From contig JAPOOG010000099.1 in assembly GCA_026713545.1 (NCBI GenBank), forward strand, positions 62,001 through 126,000: DNA of 64,000 bases, written 5' to 3'. Below are positions 17,858-28,851 of the stretch, piece after piece. The translations under genes and the position numbers were made by a program. Source of the stretch: Bryobacterales bacterium. GTDB taxonomy: Bacteria > Acidobacteriota > Terriglobia > Bryobacterales > UBA6623. Every line of letters starts with the position of its first letter. The stretch's first letter is position 1. A model generated the notes under the pieces. The model did no database searches. It was not told the origin of the DNA and saw nothing but the letters and a program-made list of their open reading frames with translations.

Positions 17858-19317
17858 ACCTCCTCGAGGCATTTGTGGAGACGTCCGTGGCCGGAATGGT
17901 TGGCTTGACGATCCTGCATTCACTGTGGCAAGGAGCGATCGTCGCCGCGGCGCTCGGCGTGATGCTTTTGACAGCGCAGTCCCCTCGCATTCGATACGCT
18001 GCGTCTTGTGTGGCGATGGTCTTGATCGTCGTCGTCTGCGGTCTCACTTTGGTTCGCCTACTACCGGACGTTGCGGAGGGACGGCAGGCCGTGCAAGCAC
18101 CTTTTTTCCTCGCGTGGGGTCTGCAGCCTGCGATCGAAGCCGTGAACGCTCCGAATCGGGGTCTCGCCGCCATCGCGCCCTGGCTGGCGCCGTTTTGGGC
18201 GGCAGGCGTCGGGGCCTCCTGCTTGTGGCATGTATTCGGCTGGCTATCGGCACGGCGGCTTCGCAGGCGAGGCGTCTGTTGTGCTCCTGAACGCTGGCGG
18301 AATGCACTGGCTCAACTAGGCGCTCGATTGCAGCTTTCGAGGCCGGTCCTGCTGCTGGAGTCCTGCTTGGTGGACACACCTATGGTCCTGGGTCACTTCC
18401 GCCCATTGATCCTGATGCCGATCGGTCTGCTCGCCCGCCTCCCTGTGGGGCAGGTCGAAGCGATTTTATTGCATGAGCTAGCCCATATCCGCCGCTACGA
18501 TTACTTGGCGAATCACTTGCAGCGAGTGGTAGAAGGCCTGCTTTTCTATCACCCGGTGGTGTGGTGGATCTCTGGCGTGATGCGTGCCGAGCGCGAAAAA
18601 TGCTGTGACGACATGGTCGTTGCCATGAATGGTGATGCGCACGAGTACGCCATTGCGCTTGCCACGCTCGAACAAAACCGCTGGTCAGGCGGCGAGCCGG
18701 CCGTGGCTGCTTCAGGGGGAAGTCTCGTGAAACGCATTCATCGATTGCTGTATCCCACAAAGTCGAACGTGCAAGGGATGCCTTTGCCGGCTGCTCTGGT
18801 CTTAGCGGCGCTCACCGCATTGGCTCTGGCTGCATGTTCGGCAGCCGTGCCTCCGGGCGAGACCGAGGGCGCAGAAAACAAGCCCCACCTGAGATGGCTC
18901 AATCAGGACGTGGTTTATATCATCGCTGACGAAGAGCGCGCCGCGTTCCAGCGGCTTACCACCGACGAGGAGCGGGAGAAGTTCGTGGAGCAGTTCTGGC
19001 TTCGCCGTGATCCGACCCCGCGAACTCCCAAGAACGAGTACAGAGAAGAACATTACCGCCGCATCGCCTTTGCGAACGAGCGCTTCGAGACGGTGTCCGA
19101 CAGGCTTGGTTGGCAGTCCGACCGCGGTCGCATCTGCATCGTCTACGGGCCGCCGGACGAGATCGAAGTTCACCCCGTGGGCTCGTCGGAGATACCGTAC
19201 CCATTCGAAGTCTGGCGGTATCGACATGTGGAAAGCCTCGGCAAAGAGCTTTTCATCACGTTCATCGACCGGACCAAGAGGGGTGACTACCGTATCGCCC
19301 CCGGAAGTGAGAGCTGA
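17854..19317 (+). CDS. M56 (BlaR1-type) membrane peptidase fused to GWxTD domain
   Basis: A 487-residue membrane metalloprotease. Hydrophobic helices lie near 12-40, 46-66 and 105-130; the zinc motif HELAH (207-211) with the downstream EREKCCDD (246-253) supplies the protease site. A further helix at about 310-328 leads into a C-terminal GWxTD domain (335-480: VVYIIADEERAAFQRL, DEEREKFVEQFWLRRDPTP, EEHYRRIAFANERF, GWQSDRGRICIVYGPPDE). GWxTD replaces the beta-lactam-binding sensor of true BlaR1, so this is probably a receptor for another envelope signal. The T of GWxTD is S here. It is coupled by ATGA to the upstream BlaI-type repressor. This fusion is known in Acidobacteriota. Confidence 0.9.
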   Translation: MNLLEAFVETSVAGMVGLTILHSLWQGAIVAAALGVMLLTAQSPRIRYAASCVAMVLIVVVCGLTLVRLLPDVAEGRQAVQAPFFLAWGLQPAIEAVNAPNRGLAAIAPWLAPFWAAGVGASCLWHVFGWLSARRLRRRGVCCAPERWRNALAQLGARLQLSRPVLLLESCLVDTPMVLGHFRPLILMPIGLLARLPVGQVEAILLHELAHIRRYDYLANHLQRVVEGLLFYHPVVWWISGVMRAEREKCCDDMVVAMNGDAHEYAIALATLEQNRWSGGEPAVAASGGSLVKRIHRLLYPTKSNVQGMPLPAALVLAALTALALAACSAAVPPGETEGAENKPHLRWLNQDVVYIIADEERAAFQRLTTDEEREKFVEQFWLRRDPTPRTPKNEYREEHYRRIAFANERFETVSDRLGWQSDRGRICIVYGPPDEIEVHPVGSSEIPYPFEVWRYRHVESLGKELFITFIDRTKRGDYRIAPGSES

Positions 19318-19331
19318 TGGCGGCCTCGACG

Positions 19332-20564
19332 CTATGCCCCTGAGACGGGACCCACCCACATGACGCTGTGGTCGCCCGAAACTGCCATGGTTTCCGGCGG
19401 CGAGTCGATCTTGAAGATCGACCAAGGTCCCGGCTGGTAGGGATACCGCTCTATGACGCTCTCGTCGACCGTAATGCCGAGACCCGGCTCGTTGGGCACG
19501 ACGAGATCGCCGTTCTCGATGGGCAACGGGTCTTTCAGGACGTCATCCGCCACGAGGAACGGGTACATGCCGGGCTTGCCGCGGTTGGCGTGACAAGGGT
19601 ATTCCAGCCACTCGATGACATCCTCGTCCCAGCAAATCCCGAGCTGTCCGGCTGCGATCACCTCCAGCAGCGTGCCCCAGCAGTGGAAGGCGAAACGCAA
19701 ACCGTGTCGAGCCGTCGCTTCGAAGACGCGCCGGCCCATCTCGAATCCGCCCTGGCAGCAAACGTCCATTTGCACGTAGTCAACGGAACCGGTTTCGATC
19801 AGATCCATGAATGACGACTCGTCCGGTTCGTGCTCGCCCGAGGCCACCGGCACCAGACCGGTATCCCGGAGCTTCTTCAAGGCAGCGTGGTCGTCGGGAG
19901 GAACCGCTTCCTCGAACCAAGTCGGTTTGTAGGCTTGACTGTCTCTGGCCAACTGTTCGACGGTCTCTTGGGAGTAGCTCTTGTCACCCATGCGCCACCA
20001 GGCGTGGGCGTCGATCATCAGACCCACGTCGGGCCCGACGGCTTCACGCATCCGGGCAATGGTTTCAAGGTCCTTTCCCGGGCCGCGGGCGGGTCGCATC
20101 TTGTAGGCCGTGAATCCGAGATCAGCAATGGCCTTGGCCTCATCGGCATACTCTTCAGGGCTCATGTACATGCCGGCGCTGCCATAGAGCTTGATACGGT
20201 CCCGTTTGCGGCCGCCGACCAGCTCCGACACCGGAGCTCCTTCGAAACGGGCCGCCAGATCGATCACCGCCACTTCGACGGCGCGGTAGGTCTTCTGCAG
20301 CGCCAGCTCGCCGGGGAATTCGAACGTGCGCCATTGAGCCGGGTCGCGGCCCTCGAGGAAGGGCGCGATCGTCTCGTTGATCTCGCGTTCGGCGCGTTCG
20401 TACGCGGGTCCGGGCCCATAGCCTTTCAGCCCGTTGTCCGCCGTAACACGGATCAACATCGCATCGCGCTTGAGGATGGTTCGTTCGCCGCCATAGAAGG
20501 GCAGCAGCAACGGCTCATCGAGCGGCGACGAAAGGAGAAAGGCTTCAACTTTTGCGATTTTCAT
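19332..20564 (-). CDS. mandelate racemase/muconate lactonizing-type enolase-superfamily enzyme
   Basis: A 410-residue cytoplasmic enzyme of the enolase superfamily. It abstracts an alpha proton of a carboxylate and stabilises the enolate on Mg2+. The N-terminal capping domain (MKIAKVEAFLL) is followed by the barrel with YKMR (Lys155/Arg157), metal ligands MIDAH (Asp185), WFEE (Glu218) and SGEHE (Glu244), and a late FHCWG (His294). This pattern fits acid-sugar dehydratases or racemases better than muconate cycloisomerase, but the substrate is not determinable. It lies 43 bases downstream of prmC on the same strand, so it may ride on the DUF1385-prfA-prmC transcript, and it converges with the GWxTD gene. 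Confidence 0.87.
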   Translation of the reverse strand: MKIAKVEAFLLSSPLDEPLLLPFYGGERTILKRDAMLIRVTADNGLKGYGPGPAYERAEREINETIAPFLEGRDPAQWRTFEFPGELALQKTYRAVEVAVIDLAARFEGAPVSELVGGRKRDRIKLYGSAGMYMSPEEYADEAKAIADLGFTAYKMRPARGPGKDLETIARMREAVGPDVGLMIDAHAWWRMGDKSYSQETVEQLARDSQAYKPTWFEEAVPPDDHAALKKLRDTGLVPVASGEHEPDESSFMDLIETGSVDYVQMDVCCQGGFEMGRRVFEATARHGLRFAFHCWGTLLEVIAAGQLGICWDEDVIEWLEYPCHANRGKPGMYPFLVADDVLKDPLPIENGDLVVPNEPGLGITVDESVIERYPYQPGPWSIFKIDSPPETMAVSGDHSVMWVGPVSGA

Positions 20565-20607
20565 TGTGAGGAACCAGATGGCGGGAGATCAAGAGGAATG
20601 CGCCGGA

Positions 20608-21474
20608 CTAAGAGCGGCGTCGGACGGCGAGCACGCGATCGATGCCCGCCAAGTCGGTCCGGACGATCGGCAGATGCCAATCGGCATCCGAGAGCAGCGC
20701 CTCGACCGAGGACCGGCCATTATAGCCTAACTCCAGCAACAGTCGGCCTTCGGGCTTCAGTGCGGCCGCCGCGGACTTGATAAGGCGGCGATAGACCTCC
20801 AAGCCATCCTGTCCACCGAACAGGGCGACTCCGGGTTCGTATCGCAGTTCGTGCTGCAGGCCGGGAAGATCCTTCAGGGGAACATAAGGAGGATTGCAAA
20901 CGATCATTCCCAAGCTCTCACGTCGGAACGCGTCCACCAGATCACCATGAACAAAGTCGACCTGGACGCCGTGTTCGACCGCATTGCGGCGGGCCACTCG
21001 TAGCGCAGGCCCGGAAATATCCGCAGCGATCACGCGGCTCCGCGGCGCGTTCGACTTGATTGCCACCGCGATACATCCCGAGCCTGTTCCCAGATCCAGG
21101 ATCTGCCTTGTCTCCGAGGTGTGCGACAGAGCTTCCTCCACCAATAGTTCCGTCTCCGGACGCGGAATCAGAACATCAGGATCAACGCGAAATGAGATGC
21201 CGTAGAACTCCTGCGTGCCCGTGATGTATTGCGTGGGCTTGCCTTCCAGACGTTGTTGCACGTACTCCTCGAAGCACGCGGACTGTTTCGGCGAAAGAAT
21301 CTGTCCGGGATGCCCGTAGAGATGTGGTTTTTCGACTCCGAGACAGTGACTCAGCAGCACTTCCGCCGTCAGCCGCGGGACGCCGGTCCCGTAATTCTCG
21401 AAGAGTTGCGCCGCTTTCCGAAGGGCTTGCGAAATCGAGGCCTTCGTCAAGGAGGTGCGGGGCTCAGGCGGCAT
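20608..21474 (-). CDS. prmC: PrmC, release factor glutamine methyltransferase
   Basis: SAM-dependent enzyme that methylates the glutamine of the GGQ motif in release factors 1 and 2. The N-terminal helical domain (LTAEVLLSHCLGVEK, YITGTQEFYG) precedes the methyltransferase with ILDLGTGSGCIAVA and the catalytic NPPYVPL motif. ATG at 21474 gives 288 residues; a GTG at 21483 is also in frame. The start overlaps the end of prfA by 11 bases, the usual coupling of this enzyme with its substrate gene. Confidence 0.95.
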   Translation of the reverse strand: MPPEPRTSLTKASISQALRKAAQLFENYGTGVPRLTAEVLLSHCLGVEKPHLYGHPGQILSPKQSACFEEYVQQRLEGKPTQYITGTQEFYGISFRVDPDVLIPRPETELLVEEALSHTSETRQILDLGTGSGCIAVAIKSNAPRSRVIAADISGPALRVARRNAVEHGVQVDFVHGDLVDAFRRESLGMIVCNPPYVPLKDLPGLQHELRYEPGVALFGGQDGLEVYRRLIKSAAAALKPEGRLLLELGYNGRSSVEALLSDADWHLPIVRTDLAGIDRVLAVRRRS

Positions 21475-22546
21475 CCCGGACACTCTTCAGACGCTCGGCC
21501 TGGAAGTGAGCGGTTACGGGCTCAACCAACTTGTTCAGGGCTCCCTGGAGAATCTGATCGAGTTCGTAAACCGTAAGGCCGGGCACCCGATGATCCGTCA
21601 CTCGATTCTGCGGGAAGTTGTATGTGCGAATCTTCTCGCTGCGGTCGCCCGTGCGGACCATGCTGCGGCGCTGCTCCGCCTGCTCGGCTTGTTGCTTTTC
21701 GGCCTCGATCTCGTAAAGCCGCGAGCGCAGCACCTGCAAGGCTTTCGCTTTGTTCTTGATCTGCGACTTTTCGTCCTGGCACGTGACAACCAGGTTCGTG
21801 GGCAGGTGCGTGATGCGTACTGCCGAGTAGGTCGTGTTGACCGACTGGCCGCCGGGTCCGGATGAACAGTAGGTATCGATCCGCAGATCTTTCGGCTCGA
21901 TCGCCACTTCCACCTCGTCAACCTGCGGCATCACCGCGATGGTCACCGCAGAAGTATGCACTCGGCCTTGCGTTTCGGTTTGCGGCACCCGCTGCACACG
22001 GTGCACACCGCTCTCGAACTTCATCTTGCTGTAGACTCGGTCGCCGGTGATCATGGCGATGATTTCCTTGTATCCCCCGATGCCGGTCTCGTTCGAGGAG
22101 ATGATTTCGACCTTCCAACGCTGCGACTCTGCGTAGCGGACATACATCCTGAAAACTTCGGCGGCAAAAAGCGTGGCCTCGCCGCCACCGGTTCCGGCGC
22201 GCACTTCAAGAATCACACCCTTGTCGTCATTGGGATCCTTGGGCAACAGCAGGACCTTGATCTCCGCGTCGAGGTCGGCAAGCCTGGCTTCCGCCTGGTC
22301 AAGCTCCTGACGCGCGAACGCAGCCATTTCCGGGTCCGGCTCATCCAACATCGAGCGCGCTGACTCGGCATCATTTTTAAGCCTTTTCCAGAGGTTGAAC
22401 ATTTCGACAACCGGGGCCAGGTCCGCGGTCTGCTTGGCGATCCGCTGGTAGCGAGACGGATCCGCAATCACAGACGACTCGGCCATCTGCTCGGACAGCT
22501 CCTGATAGCGAGCCTCTACCTGTTCCAGCTTGTTCAGCCACTCCAT
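21464..22546 (-). CDS. prfA: peptide chain release factor 1
   Basis: RF1 (360 residues) recognises UAA and UAG stop codons and triggers peptide hydrolysis on the ribosome. Seen are the helical domain 1, the PCRF domain (GVILEVRAGTGGGEATLFA), the GGQ loop (SSGPGGQSVNTTYSAVRI) and the C-terminal RTYNFPQNRVTDHR. The ATG at 22546 (MEWLNKLEQVEARY) is the expected family start. It lies 14 bases after the DUF1385 gene and overlaps prmC, giving the arrangement DUF1385-prfA-prmC also known from other phyla. Confidence 0.97.
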   Translation of the reverse strand: MEWLNKLEQVEARYQELSEQMAESSVIADPSRYQRIAKQTADLAPVVEMFNLWKRLKNDAESARSMLDEPDPEMAAFARQELDQAEARLADLDAEIKVLLLPKDPNDDKGVILEVRAGTGGGEATLFAAEVFRMYVRYAESQRWKVEIISSNETGIGGYKEIIAMITGDRVYSKMKFESGVHRVQRVPQTETQGRVHTSAVTIAVMPQVDEVEVAIEPKDLRIDTYCSSGPGGQSVNTTYSAVRITHLPTNLVVTCQDEKSQIKNKAKALQVLRSRLYEIEAEKQQAEQAEQRRSMVRTGDRSEKIRTYNFPQNRVTDHRVPGLTVYELDQILQGALNKLVEPVTAHFQAERLKSVRDAA

Positions 22547-22560
22547 GGGGAAACTCCGGG

Positions 22561-23583
22561 CTACGCGACGATCAATTCGCCGCCCTGCCGCCGTTCGAGA
22601 TCCATTGCGCCGTTGAGGGCGTGAATCGCGATCTCGACCTGATCGTCGGATGGATTTTTCGTGGTGATGCGCTGCAGCCACAACCCCGGCGCCACCAGCC
22701 AGCCCATCATGAGGTTGCCGTGCCGGGAGGCGAAACGAATGACTTCGTAGCTCACCCCCGCGATCACCGGCAGCATGACGATCCGCGAAAGGAACTGCAA
22801 TGCGAAGCCCTCGAACGGCAATAGTGCATATGCCGCTATGCTGACGATCATCACCACCATCAGGAAGCTCGTGCCGCAGCGTGGATGGAACCTGCTGCAG
22901 CCCTGAGCATTGCTCACTTCGACCGGCTTGCCCGACTCGTAATTGAAGACGACCTTGTGTTCCGCGCCGTGGTATTCGAAGACGCGGCGGATGTCGTTCA
23001 TCCGAGAGATCAGCGTGAGGAAGGTCAGAAAGATCGCCAGTCGAATTACGCCGTCGATCAGGCTGAAGCCGAAGTTCCCCTGCAGCCAACCCGTGACTTC
23101 CTGGATCTGCGTCGTCGCTACGAGCGGCACAAACTTGTACAAGAAGATGAAGAAGCCGATTGAGAACGCGATGTTCAGCGCCATCATCCAACCCGGGATC
23201 TCGGCGGTCTTCCCGTCCGCTTTCTCCGTCGGTCCCTTTCCGGCCTTTTCGTCCTCCACGTCAATGGCGTTCACGGCCGAGAACTGCAGCGCCTTGAACC
23301 CCAGCTTCAGAGCTTGACCCAGCGTGGCCAAACCACGAACGCCGAACCAACCCCAGATCTTTCGACGCTCCGACGGTCGGCTGATCGGAGATTCATCCGT
23401 AACCACCTCGCCGTTCGGTCGCCGCACCGCCGTGCAGTAGCTGTGTGGCGTGCGCATCATGACACCTTCGATCACGGCCTGACCGCCGATCAATGGGGCA
23501 TCGCCGCTCGACAGCACGGGCATGAGTTGCAGCTGCGTTGCCGCTTTCACGAACTGGCAGAGTCTGGTCTGGAGAACGGTCAT
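22561..23583 (-). CDS. DUF1385 integral membrane protein
   Basis: A 340-residue membrane protein of the DUF1385 (YqhQ-like) family, of unknown biochemical function, often found beside prfA/prmC. Family features are IGGQAVIEGVMMR near residue 35, EYHGAEHKVVFNYE, and CSRFHPRCGTSFL. Several hydrophobic helices lie in the middle and C-terminal half (for example MALNIAFSIGFFIFLYKFV and FLMVVMIVSIAAYALL). The first ATG at 23583 is used; a start at the internal MPVLSSGDAPLIGG is also possible because the family block begins right after it. It heads the prfA operon. Confidence 0.88.
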   Translation of the reverse strand: MTVLQTRLCQFVKAATQLQLMPVLSSGDAPLIGGQAVIEGVMMRTPHSYCTAVRRPNGEVVTDESPISRPSERRKIWGWFGVRGLATLGQALKLGFKALQFSAVNAIDVEDEKAGKGPTEKADGKTAEIPGWMMALNIAFSIGFFIFLYKFVPLVATTQIQEVTGWLQGNFGFSLIDGVIRLAIFLTFLTLISRMNDIRRVFEYHGAEHKVVFNYESGKPVEVSNAQGCSRFHPRCGTSFLMVVMIVSIAAYALLPFEGFALQFLSRIVMLPVIAGVSYEVIRFASRHGNLMMGWLVAPGLWLQRITTKNPSDDQVEIAIHALNGAMDLERRQGGELIVA

Positions 23584-23644
23584 CGTCCCAGGGAACAGTC
23601 ACTTACGGCTGCGGACGCATCTCATTCTACGATAAACTGACGAC

Positions 23645-24013
23645 ATGCTTCGCAAGCTGTGGAGTGGCCTGCGGCCTGTGCTGTTCTGGAATTATCGGCG
23701 CGGTTCCTGGCAGTACGATCTGATCGTTGCAGCGATTCTGGCATTCATTTTTTTTACGCCGCGCAGCCTGTTCAACGATCAGCCCCGCTTGCCCCGCGTC
23801 CGTGAAGTGCAGATGCTCAGCGACGAACAGCGCACCCGAGTGTTCCTGGTGGAATCCTCGGCGATGGAGGAGAAAACAGGCGAAGACTTCACCGCCGCGA
23901 TGCAAGATCTTCTGCGGCGCCAGACAGGCCGGAATCTGGAAGTCGTCGAAACGCGACCCTCCAGCGGAGCCGACGGCGAACGAACCGCCTATCTGGTCTA
24001 CGTCCGTCCGTAA
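23645..24013 (+). CDS. small single-pass membrane protein, unknown
   Basis: A 122-residue protein with an N-terminal Trp/Arg-rich segment (LRKLWSGLRPVLFWNYRRGSW), one transmembrane helix at about 27-42, and a 75-residue soluble tail. I do not recognise the family. It is divergent from DUF1385 and precedes the LolA-like gene by 61 bases on the same strand, suggesting cotranscription and an envelope role. Confidence 0.7.
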   Translation: MLRKLWSGLRPVLFWNYRRGSWQYDLIVAAILAFIFFTPRSLFNDQPRLPRVREVQMLSDEQRTRVFLVESSAMEEKTGEDFTAAMQDLLRRQTGRNLEVVETRPSSGADGERTAYLVYVRP

Positions 24014-24074
24014 CTGCTCCCGACTTTGCGTAACCGGATTCGACCGTATTGCGTACATCTGTACAGGCCTTCGT

Positions 24075-24764
24075 ATGCACTTGAAGGAACGACTTCTCTG
24101 TCTTGTCCTGGCGGCCTTGACGCCGGCAATGGCCGCGAGCCTTGATCTGGAACAGTTGCTGGCCAACATGGATCGCACGGCCGCCGGTTTCGAGAGCATG
24201 CAAGCCGGCATCACGCGAGTGAAGTACATGGCGCTTCTCGAAGAGAAGACCACCGAGTCCGGCGAGATGTTCGTGCGCAAGGATAAGAACGGCAAGGTCC
24301 GGCTGCTCATCAATTTTCGCGAGCCCTACAACTATCACTTGGCCGTCAGCGGCGATAAAGCCGAGATCTACCGCCCGCGCATCGCAACCGTCGAGGAGTA
24401 CAGTATCGCCAAGCATCGGGATACGTTCCAGCAGGCCTTTCTGCTGGGATTCGGCACCTCAGCCGACTATCTTCGCGAGAACTACGAGCTTCAATTGCTC
24501 GGAGAAGATCATGCCGCTGGTCAAGCAACCGTCAGGCTTGAACTGATCCCGAAGTCGGAAGGAATGCGCAAGCAGGTTCCCAAACTGGAAATGTGGGTCT
24601 CGACAGAGACTTGGCAGGCCGTCCGACAAAAACTGCACCAGCCGGGTGGCGAAGACTACCGCGTATTCACGTACAACGACGTCAAGTTGAACCCGAAGAT
24701 TCCCGACAAGATTTTCAAACTCGATATCCCCAAGAACACCAAGCGGGTTTTTCCGCAGCGATAA
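24075..24764 (+). CDS. LolA-like outer-membrane lipoprotein sorting protein
   Basis: A 229-residue periplasmic protein with a signal peptide (LLCLVLAALTPAMAA) and a LolA/LolB-type beta-fold: DLEQLLANMDRTAAGFESMQAGITRVKY at the start, then SGEMFVRKDKNGKVRLLINFREPYN and LEMWVSTETWQAVRQKLH. LolA carries lipoproteins from the inner membrane to the outer membrane. Several related families share this fold, so a specialised role is possible. The ATG at 24075 directly begins the signal peptide. It follows the small membrane protein and precedes the independently promoted merR. Confidence 0.82.
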   Translation: MHLKERLLCLVLAALTPAMAASLDLEQLLANMDRTAAGFESMQAGITRVKYMALLEEKTTESGEMFVRKDKNGKVRLLINFREPYNYHLAVSGDKAEIYRPRIATVEEYSIAKHRDTFQQAFLLGFGTSADYLRENYELQLLGEDHAAGQATVRLELIPKSEGMRKQVPKLEMWVSTETWQAVRQKLHQPGGEDYRVFTYNDVKLNPKIPDKIFKLDIPKNTKRVFPQR

Positions 24765-24819
24765 CTGCGGGGCTTGGCAAGCGGTTTCGCAGCCAGGATC
24801 CTTCGCTTACCCATATCCC

Positions 24820-24851
24820 TTGACTCTATAGCCTGCTATAGGCTTTATACT
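24820..24851 (+). promoter_or_regulatory. MerR-type promoter of merR-copA (20-bp spacer)
   Basis: TTGACT (24820-24825) and TATACT (24846-24851) are separated by 20 bases, the over-long spacer typical of MerR-activated promoters. Transcription should begin at about 24858, which is the A of the merR ATG, so the mRNA is predicted to be leaderless. Confidence 0.85.
24826..24841. promoter_or_regulatory. MerR-family operator
   Basis: CTATAGC-CT-GCTATAG, a perfect 16-bp palindrome with 7-bp arms, fills the middle of the 20-bp promoter spacer. This is exactly where MerR-type activators bind and untwist DNA. Confidence 0.85.
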
Positions 24852-24857
24852 AAAGGC

Positions 24858-25348
24858 ATGACCCCTGCGGAACGTGATGCCCTAGTCTCCCTCCGCAAGA
24901 TCGGAGAGGTCGCCAAACGCAGCGGCATCGCAGTCGAGACCTTGCGTTTCTACGAAAGCCGAGGACTGATTGAACCCGCCGGACGGACAGCTTCCGGTTA
25001 CCGCCTCTACGACGATTCCGTCTTTGAGCGATTGGCTTTTGTGAAGAAGTCACAGGCTGTCGGTTTCACTCTGGATCAGATTGCGTGGATCATCGCCGAA
25101 GCGAGGGAAGGCCGGCGACCGTGTGTGGAAGTCCGGCAGATGGCGCGGCAGAGGCTCGACGAACTTGATGAGAAGTTGACGGAACTCCGGCGCTACCGCC
25201 GTGATCTGAAACGGACTCTCGACGCTTGGGACCGGGAAGGCGTGAAAGAAGGCATGATCTGCGGGTTCATCGAGGGGTTGGATGCCGCTGTGGTTCGGCC
25301 CGTGTTGGGGAGAGCGGGTCGGTGGAGGACTTCAGAGAGGAGGAAGCC

Positions 25349-25352
<4 letters not shown>
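24858..25352 (+). CDS. MerR-family metal-responsive regulator
   Basis: A 164-residue MerR-type activator. The winged HTH (KIGEVAKRSGIAVETLRFYESRGLIEP, ASGYRLYDD) is followed by the dimerisation helix (MARQRLDELDEKLTELRRYRRDL) and a sensor loop. Cysteines at 89 (RRPCVEVR) and 135 (MICGFIE) are the candidate metal ligands; their spacing is like heavy-metal sensors such as ZntR or CadR more than canonical CueR. The linked copper-type ATPase makes copper or silver the best guess for the inducer. It controls its own 20-bp-spacer promoter and overlaps copA by ATGA. Confidence 0.9.
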
Positions 25353-27616
<2,264 letters not shown>

Positions 27617-27840
27617 TCTTTGAATGGGTTGTTCAACCGGTCCCCACCGAAAACAAAGCACACTGTTTCCCGGAAGGAGGACCGGAAGCCGTGCGGCATG
27701 GGTGCTACTGGCGCCTTTGGAGCAGCCGTCACAGCCGCTTTCCACCGAGCGCCCCGCCGTCCCGCTGGTTCAGACGCTCACTGTGAAACCATCCCTCGCG
27801 GGAAGACCAACACCGCCATCGAATAGGTAAGATAAGCTTG

Positions 27841-28851
27841 ATGAGCCTGGGGCAGGAAACGTATCGTGTGCGCCTCCCGCAGCCGGATGAACGCGGGAGG
27901 CTCCAAACGGGGTATCTCGTCTTTGTCATCTCACTCGTGTTGCTGAGTGTGTCCGCGGCAGCGGCACAAGATCGCGGCGCTGGACCGGACTCCCCATCGC
28001 CGATGTCCGCGGGCCCGCCGGCAGCCACCGAGGAGCAAGAGAACCTGTTTTGGCAGTCGATCATGAACAGCACGAACCCGGCGGAGTACGAGGCATACCT
28101 CGAACAGTTCCCGAACGGGGTTTTTCGCGTGCTCGCGCAGATTCGGCTGGCCGCGCTGCGCGGCACAGTGGATGATCCACACGCAGCCGAGGCGCGGGTG
28201 TCCGTATCTCCTGCTCCGGATTCCCGGATTTCGGCCGACGGCGATGAGCAGCCACAACCGGGCGAGATGTTCCGGGACTGTGACGAGTGCCCGGAGATGG
28301 TGGTCATGCCGGGCGGACGGCTGGCGCTGGGCCGCTACGAGGTGACGGTCGGCGAGTATCGGGCGTTCGCGTCGGCGACCGACGGGGGTGCGGGCGGAGG
28401 ATGTTTCAGCATTGTTCAAGGCGACTCGTGGAGGAATCCCGGTTTTCGACAGACGGATCGCCATCCGGTGACATGCGTGAGCTGGAACGATGTGCAGGAG
28501 TATGTGTCATGGCTGAGCCGGACCACGGGCGGTACGTATCGGTTGCCGACCGAGGAGGAGTGGGGACGTGCGGCCGCCGGGTCGCCTACAGGTTGCCGTA
28601 ACCGGGGAATTCATGGAGGAACCTGTCCTGTCGGCTCCTACGGCGCCAACGGAGTCGCTCTTTCGGACATGGTCGGGAACCTGTGGGAGTGGACGGAGGA
28701 CTGCTGGGAAGGCAATTGCGGCCGCCGTGTGTTGCGCGGCGGTTCCTGGACCAGCTATGTGGGTTTCCTCCGTCCCGGCGCGCGCATCTGGGACCGCGCC
28801 GCCCTTCGGATCAGCAGCTTCGGCTTTCGAGTAGCAAAGACGTTGGATTAG
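27841..28851 (+). CDS. FGE-sulfatase (SUMF1) domain protein
   Basis: A 336-residue exported or membrane-anchored protein with a hydrophobic segment at about 26-45. Residues 60-105 contain FWQSIMNSTNPAEYEAYLEQFPNGVF-type sequence, a helical linker that I recall from caspase-domain/SUMF1 proteins. The C-terminal domain is a formylglycine-generating-enzyme fold: GRYEVTVGEYRAF, HPVTCVSWNDVQEYVSWLS, YRLPTEEEWGRAA, DMVGNLWEWTEDCW, RVLRGGSW, FGFRVA. No sulfatase is nearby, and bacterial members often do not act on sulfatases, so catalytic function is unproven. ATG 27841 is used; a TTG precedes it. Confidence 0.87.
   Translation: MSLGQETYRVRLPQPDERGRLQTGYLVFVISLVLLSVSAAAAQDRGAGPDSPSPMSAGPPAATEEQENLFWQSIMNSTNPAEYEAYLEQFPNGVFRVLAQIRLAALRGTVDDPHAAEARVSVSPAPDSRISADGDEQPQPGEMFRDCDECPEMVVMPGGRLALGRYEVTVGEYRAFASATDGGAGGGCFSIVQGDSWRNPGFRQTDRHPVTCVSWNDVQEYVSWLSRTTGGTYRLPTEEEWGRAAAGSPTGCRNRGIHGGTCPVGSYGANGVALSDMVGNLWEWTEDCWEGNCGRRVLRGGSWTSYVGFLRPGARIWDRAALRISSFGFRVAKTLD

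Noticed and set aside
17854-19317. A beta-lactam resistance sensor (BlaR1)
   Set aside because: The penicillin-binding sensor domain is absent, replaced by GWxTD, and no beta-lactamase is linked.
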